Positions 61,511 through 64,000 of a stretch of 64,000 nt of DNA are shown here, one piece after another. Source of the stretch: Herbinix sp. (lineage in GTDB: Bacteria > Bacillota > Clostridia > Lachnospirales > Lachnospiraceae). Numbering within the stretch: the first letter of the stretch is position 1; the number at the start of each line of letters is the position of its first letter. A program made the position numbers and the translations under genes. The stretch is from positions 1 through 64,000 of the forward strand of contig JAQZBN010000026.1 in the NCBI GenBank assembly GCA_029238935.1. The letters run 5' to 3'. The notes under the pieces are model-generated. The model saw only the letters and a list, made by a program, of their open reading frames with translations. It did not search any database and was not told where the DNA came from.

Positions 61511-62143
61511 ATGACAGATAAAGTATTTGATAACAATCAAGTAAGTATTGCAGGAGAGGTGATCAGTGATTTCACGTTCAGTCATGATGTATTTGGAGAG
61601 GGATTCTATGTATTAGAGGTGGTTGTAAGCCGTCTAAGTAATTCCTATGATATGATACCAGTTATGGTTTCAGAACGTCTCATTGATGTAAAGGCTGATT
61701 ATAAAGGTAAATTTGTAGAGGTATTGGGACAATTCAGGTCGTATAACCGACATGAGGAGAGTAAAAATAAATTAGTGTTATCTGTTTTTGCACGAGAAAT
61801 TAAAATATGCGATGAGTTATCCGAAAATGCTAAGCCAAATCATATATTCTTAGATGGTTTTGTATGTAAACCTCCGATTTATCGTAAAACACCGTTGGGA
61901 AGAGAGATTGCTGATGTCTTATTAGCAGTAAACCGTCCATATGGAAAATCGGACTATATTCCTTGTATTTGCTGGGGACGTAACGCCAGATTCGCAGAAA
62001 GCTTTACCGTAGGCGGCCATGTCCAGATTTGGGGTAGAATTCAGAGCCGCGAATATCAGAAAAAGGTAACGGATGCTGATTTTGAAAAGAGAGTCGCTTA
62101 TGAAGTTTCGGTAAGTAAGCTGGAGTATTTAGAGGAATATTAA
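61511..62143 (+). CDS. Single-stranded DNA-binding protein with tandem OB folds
   Basis: Two SSB-like segments: NNQVSIAGEVISDF... and NHIFLDGFVCKPPIYRKTPLGREIADVLLAVNRPYGKSDYIPCICWGRNA. Confidence 0.8.
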   Translation: MTDKVFDNNQVSIAGEVISDFTFSHDVFGEGFYVLEVVVSRLSNSYDMIPVMVSERLIDVKADYKGKFVEVLGQFRSYNRHEESKNKLVLSVFAREIKICDELSENAKPNHIFLDGFVCKPPIYRKTPLGREIADVLLAVNRPYGKSDYIPCICWGRNARFAESFTVGGHVQIWGRIQSREYQKKVTDADFEKRVAYEVSVSKLEYLEEY

Positions 62144-62194
62144 AAAGATTAGAATAGTTCTTTGAACATAGTATTTTTGAAACTGTGATATTTT

Positions 62195-62252
62195 ATTCAA
62201 GTGTCATGACGGAGCAGATCATCCCTTGGTCTGTTTCCTCAGGATACTTGAA
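62195..62252 (+). terminator. Intrinsic terminator
   Basis: ATTCAAGTgTC...GaTACTTGAAT + TTTT, inner GAGCAGA/TCTGTTTC. Confidence 0.7.
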
Positions 62253-62359
62253 TTTTTCATGTTATAGAACCATGAATCCTTCATTTTTGTCTATTGACAA
62301 GCATTTTATCTAATGATAAGATAAGACTACGAATTTGAGTGAAAAACAATATAACTTAT

Positions 62360-62522
62360 GGTAGAGGTGCATTGCTTATCAGTAGGCAGCGGGATATGAC
62401 AGACATAGATGAACGCAGCCGAAAGGAAACAATGCCGAAGTGATAATAATTCTGTATTATTATTGCTGGTCATACGGTAAAGAACTCTATGACTGTCATC
62501 AAGAAATTGATGGAGCGCTGCC
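62360..62522 (+). promoter_or_regulatory. Lysine riboswitch (L-box) aptamer
   Basis: GGUAGAGGUGC...AGUAGGCAGCGGG...GCCGAAAGGAAACAAUGCCGAAGUG...GCUGGUCAUACGG...GACUGUCAUC...GAUGGAGCGCUGCC; P1 GGUAG/CUGCC; directly upstream of dapA. Confidence 0.93.
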
Positions 62523-62585
62523 TAAAGAATGTTTTACTGTTTACAAGCATTTTTATTATATGCTATCTAGCAGATATTCTTTAGC

Positions 62586-62610
62586 GTCGACTCTGTAGTC
62601 GACTTTTTTT
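62586..62610 (+). terminator. Terminator of the lysine riboswitch expression platform
   Basis: GTCGACTctgtAGTCGAC + T7; adjacent competing pairing CTAAAGAAT (62522-62530)/ATTCTTTAG (62575-62583). Confidence 0.88.
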
Positions 62611-62696
62611 ACGTATTCCAACAGTCAGGATGTACAACTTAACATAAGAAAATCGTATGGTAACCTATTCATATTTCATTTTGGAGGTGTCTGAAC

Positions 62697-63590
62697 ATGG
62701 CAATTTTTAAGGGAGCAGGCGTAGCAATTGTTACACCATTTACAGAGAATATGGAAGTTGATTATGAGAAGCTTGGTGAAATCATAGAATATCAGATAGC
62801 AAATGGTACGGACAGTATTATCATCTGCGGAACAACCGGTGAAGCTTCTACGTTAAGTCACGAAGAACATTTAGAATGTATCAAATATACAGTGGAAAAA
62901 GTAAATAAACGTATTCCTGTAATCGCAGGAACGGGATCGAATTCAACAGAAACTGCTATTTATCTCTCAAAGGAAGCAGAGAGTTACGGAGCAGACGGTC
63001 TTTTATTAGTTACCCCTTATTACAATAAAGCAACACAAAAGGGATTGATTGCTCATTTTACTGCTGTAGCAAATTCGGTAAATCTACCTATTATATTATA
63101 TAATGTTCCGGGAAGAACAGGATGTAATATCCTACCACAAACATTGGCAACGCTGGTAAAAGAGGTTGATAATATTGTAGGTGTAAAAGAAGCCAGCGGT
63201 AACATTGCTCAGATCGCTGAGATTATGCAATTAACCGGTGGAAATATTGATTTGTATTCCGGTTGTGATGAGATGATTGTCCCCGTTCTTTCCCTGGGTG
63301 GTTCCGGAGTTATTAGTGTATTATCTAATATTGCACCAAAGCAGACCCACGATATAGTTGAAAAATATCTGGAAGGTGATACAAAGGGAAGTTTGTCATT
63401 ACAATTAGAATACCTTCCGGTCATTAATGCACTGTTCTGTGAGGTTAATCCTATTCCGATTAAGAAAGCAATGAATTTAATGGGCTTTGGGGTAGGACCT
63501 TTAAGAATGCCACTCACTGAGATGGAACCTGCTAATGCAGACCGTTTATGGAAGGCATTAAAGGATAGTGGATTGGATAAAATAAACTAA
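62697..63590 (+). CDS. dapA: 4-hydroxy-tetrahydrodipicolinate synthase
   Basis: IICGTTGEASTLSHEEH; YYNKATQKGL; LYNVPGRTGCNI. Confidence 0.97.
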   Translation: MAIFKGAGVAIVTPFTENMEVDYEKLGEIIEYQIANGTDSIIICGTTGEASTLSHEEHLECIKYTVEKVNKRIPVIAGTGSNSTETAIYLSKEAESYGADGLLLVTPYYNKATQKGLIAHFTAVANSVNLPIILYNVPGRTGCNILPQTLATLVKEVDNIVGVKEASGNIAQIAEIMQLTGGNIDLYSGCDEMIVPVLSLGGSGVISVLSNIAPKQTHDIVEKYLEGDTKGSLSLQLEYLPVINALFCEVNPIPIKKAMNLMGFGVGPLRMPLTEMEPANADRLWKALKDSGLDKIN

Positions 63591-63650
63591 TGTATTAACT
63601 AGATTGGCGATAGAATATGTTTTTAAGAGCAGTTAATAAGGAGGAAGCAT

Positions 63651-64000
63651 ATGACGAATATCATTTTACGGGGTTGTAATGGCAAGATGGGACAAGTAAT
63701 TACAGAAATGGTGGATGCAGATGATAACGTGGTTATCGTAGCTGGTATTGATATCTCCCTTGAGCGGATTAATAAATATCCGGTTTATCAAAGCTTCTCC
63801 CAATGTAATGTGAAAGCAGATGTTATTATCGATTTTTCGTCCCCGAAGGGTGTGGAGGAGATGCTTCAATTTGCTATAGAACGCGGAGTTGGTATCGTTT
63901 TATGTACCACTGGTTTTACGAAGGAGCAATTACAGCTGATTGAAGAAGCATCCTATAGAATCCCAATATTAAAGTCAGCCAATATGTCTATGGGAATCAA
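63651..64000 (+). CDS. dapB: 4-hydroxy-tetrahydrodipicolinate reductase (truncated by window end)
   Basis: MTNIILRGCNGKMGQVITEMV...DVIIDFSSPKGVEEML...GIVLCTTGF; RBS aaggagga. Confidence 0.93.
   Translation, partial: MTNIILRGCNGKMGQVITEMVDADDNVVIVAGIDISLERINKYPVYQSFSQCNVKADVIIDFSSPKGVEEMLQFAIERGVGIVLCTTGFTKEQLQLIEEASYRIPILKSANMSMGI

Overview
The window is a low-GC Firmicutes chromosome segment. Gene content and codon usage look like Lachnospiraceae/Clostridium cluster XIVa (inference). It is mostly core and housekeeping genes: cdaA-cdaR, HPr, leuA; a teichoic-acid type operon (GT2-TagF fusion, tagG, tagH, tagD, two more CDP-glycerol polymerases) convergent with an LCP protein and a polyprenyl-P sugar transferase; an HtrA protease; a divergent ClpX; livJHMGF; hisC; queH; feoAB plus a small Cys-rich Feo protein; dgt-dnaG-rpoD-trmK; rnpB (minus strand); a two-component system; thrC; a probable S-layer-like protein next to a Wzy/WaaL-type ligase; pflB; a Zn/Mn ABC transporter; typA; a double-OB SSB; and dapA-dapB. 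I recognise two riboswitches: lysine upstream of dapA, and ZTP/pfl upstream of pflB on the minus strand. The most unusual items are: (1) an AP2-dead-HNH-AP2 protein that looks like a domesticated homing endonuclease; (2) a ~180-bp imperfect palindrome beside a 23-bp tandem repeat array, both between the ZTP riboswitch and pflB; (3) a ClpX paralogue that lacks the RKH pore loop, followed by a small acidic zinc-ribbon protein; (4) an orphan HTH-Panacea antitoxin-like protein; (5) a metal-binding lipoprotein-like gene with a near-perfect promoter and operator-like palindrome but no canonical start codon. No CRISPR array, prophage, transposase or tRNA was found.
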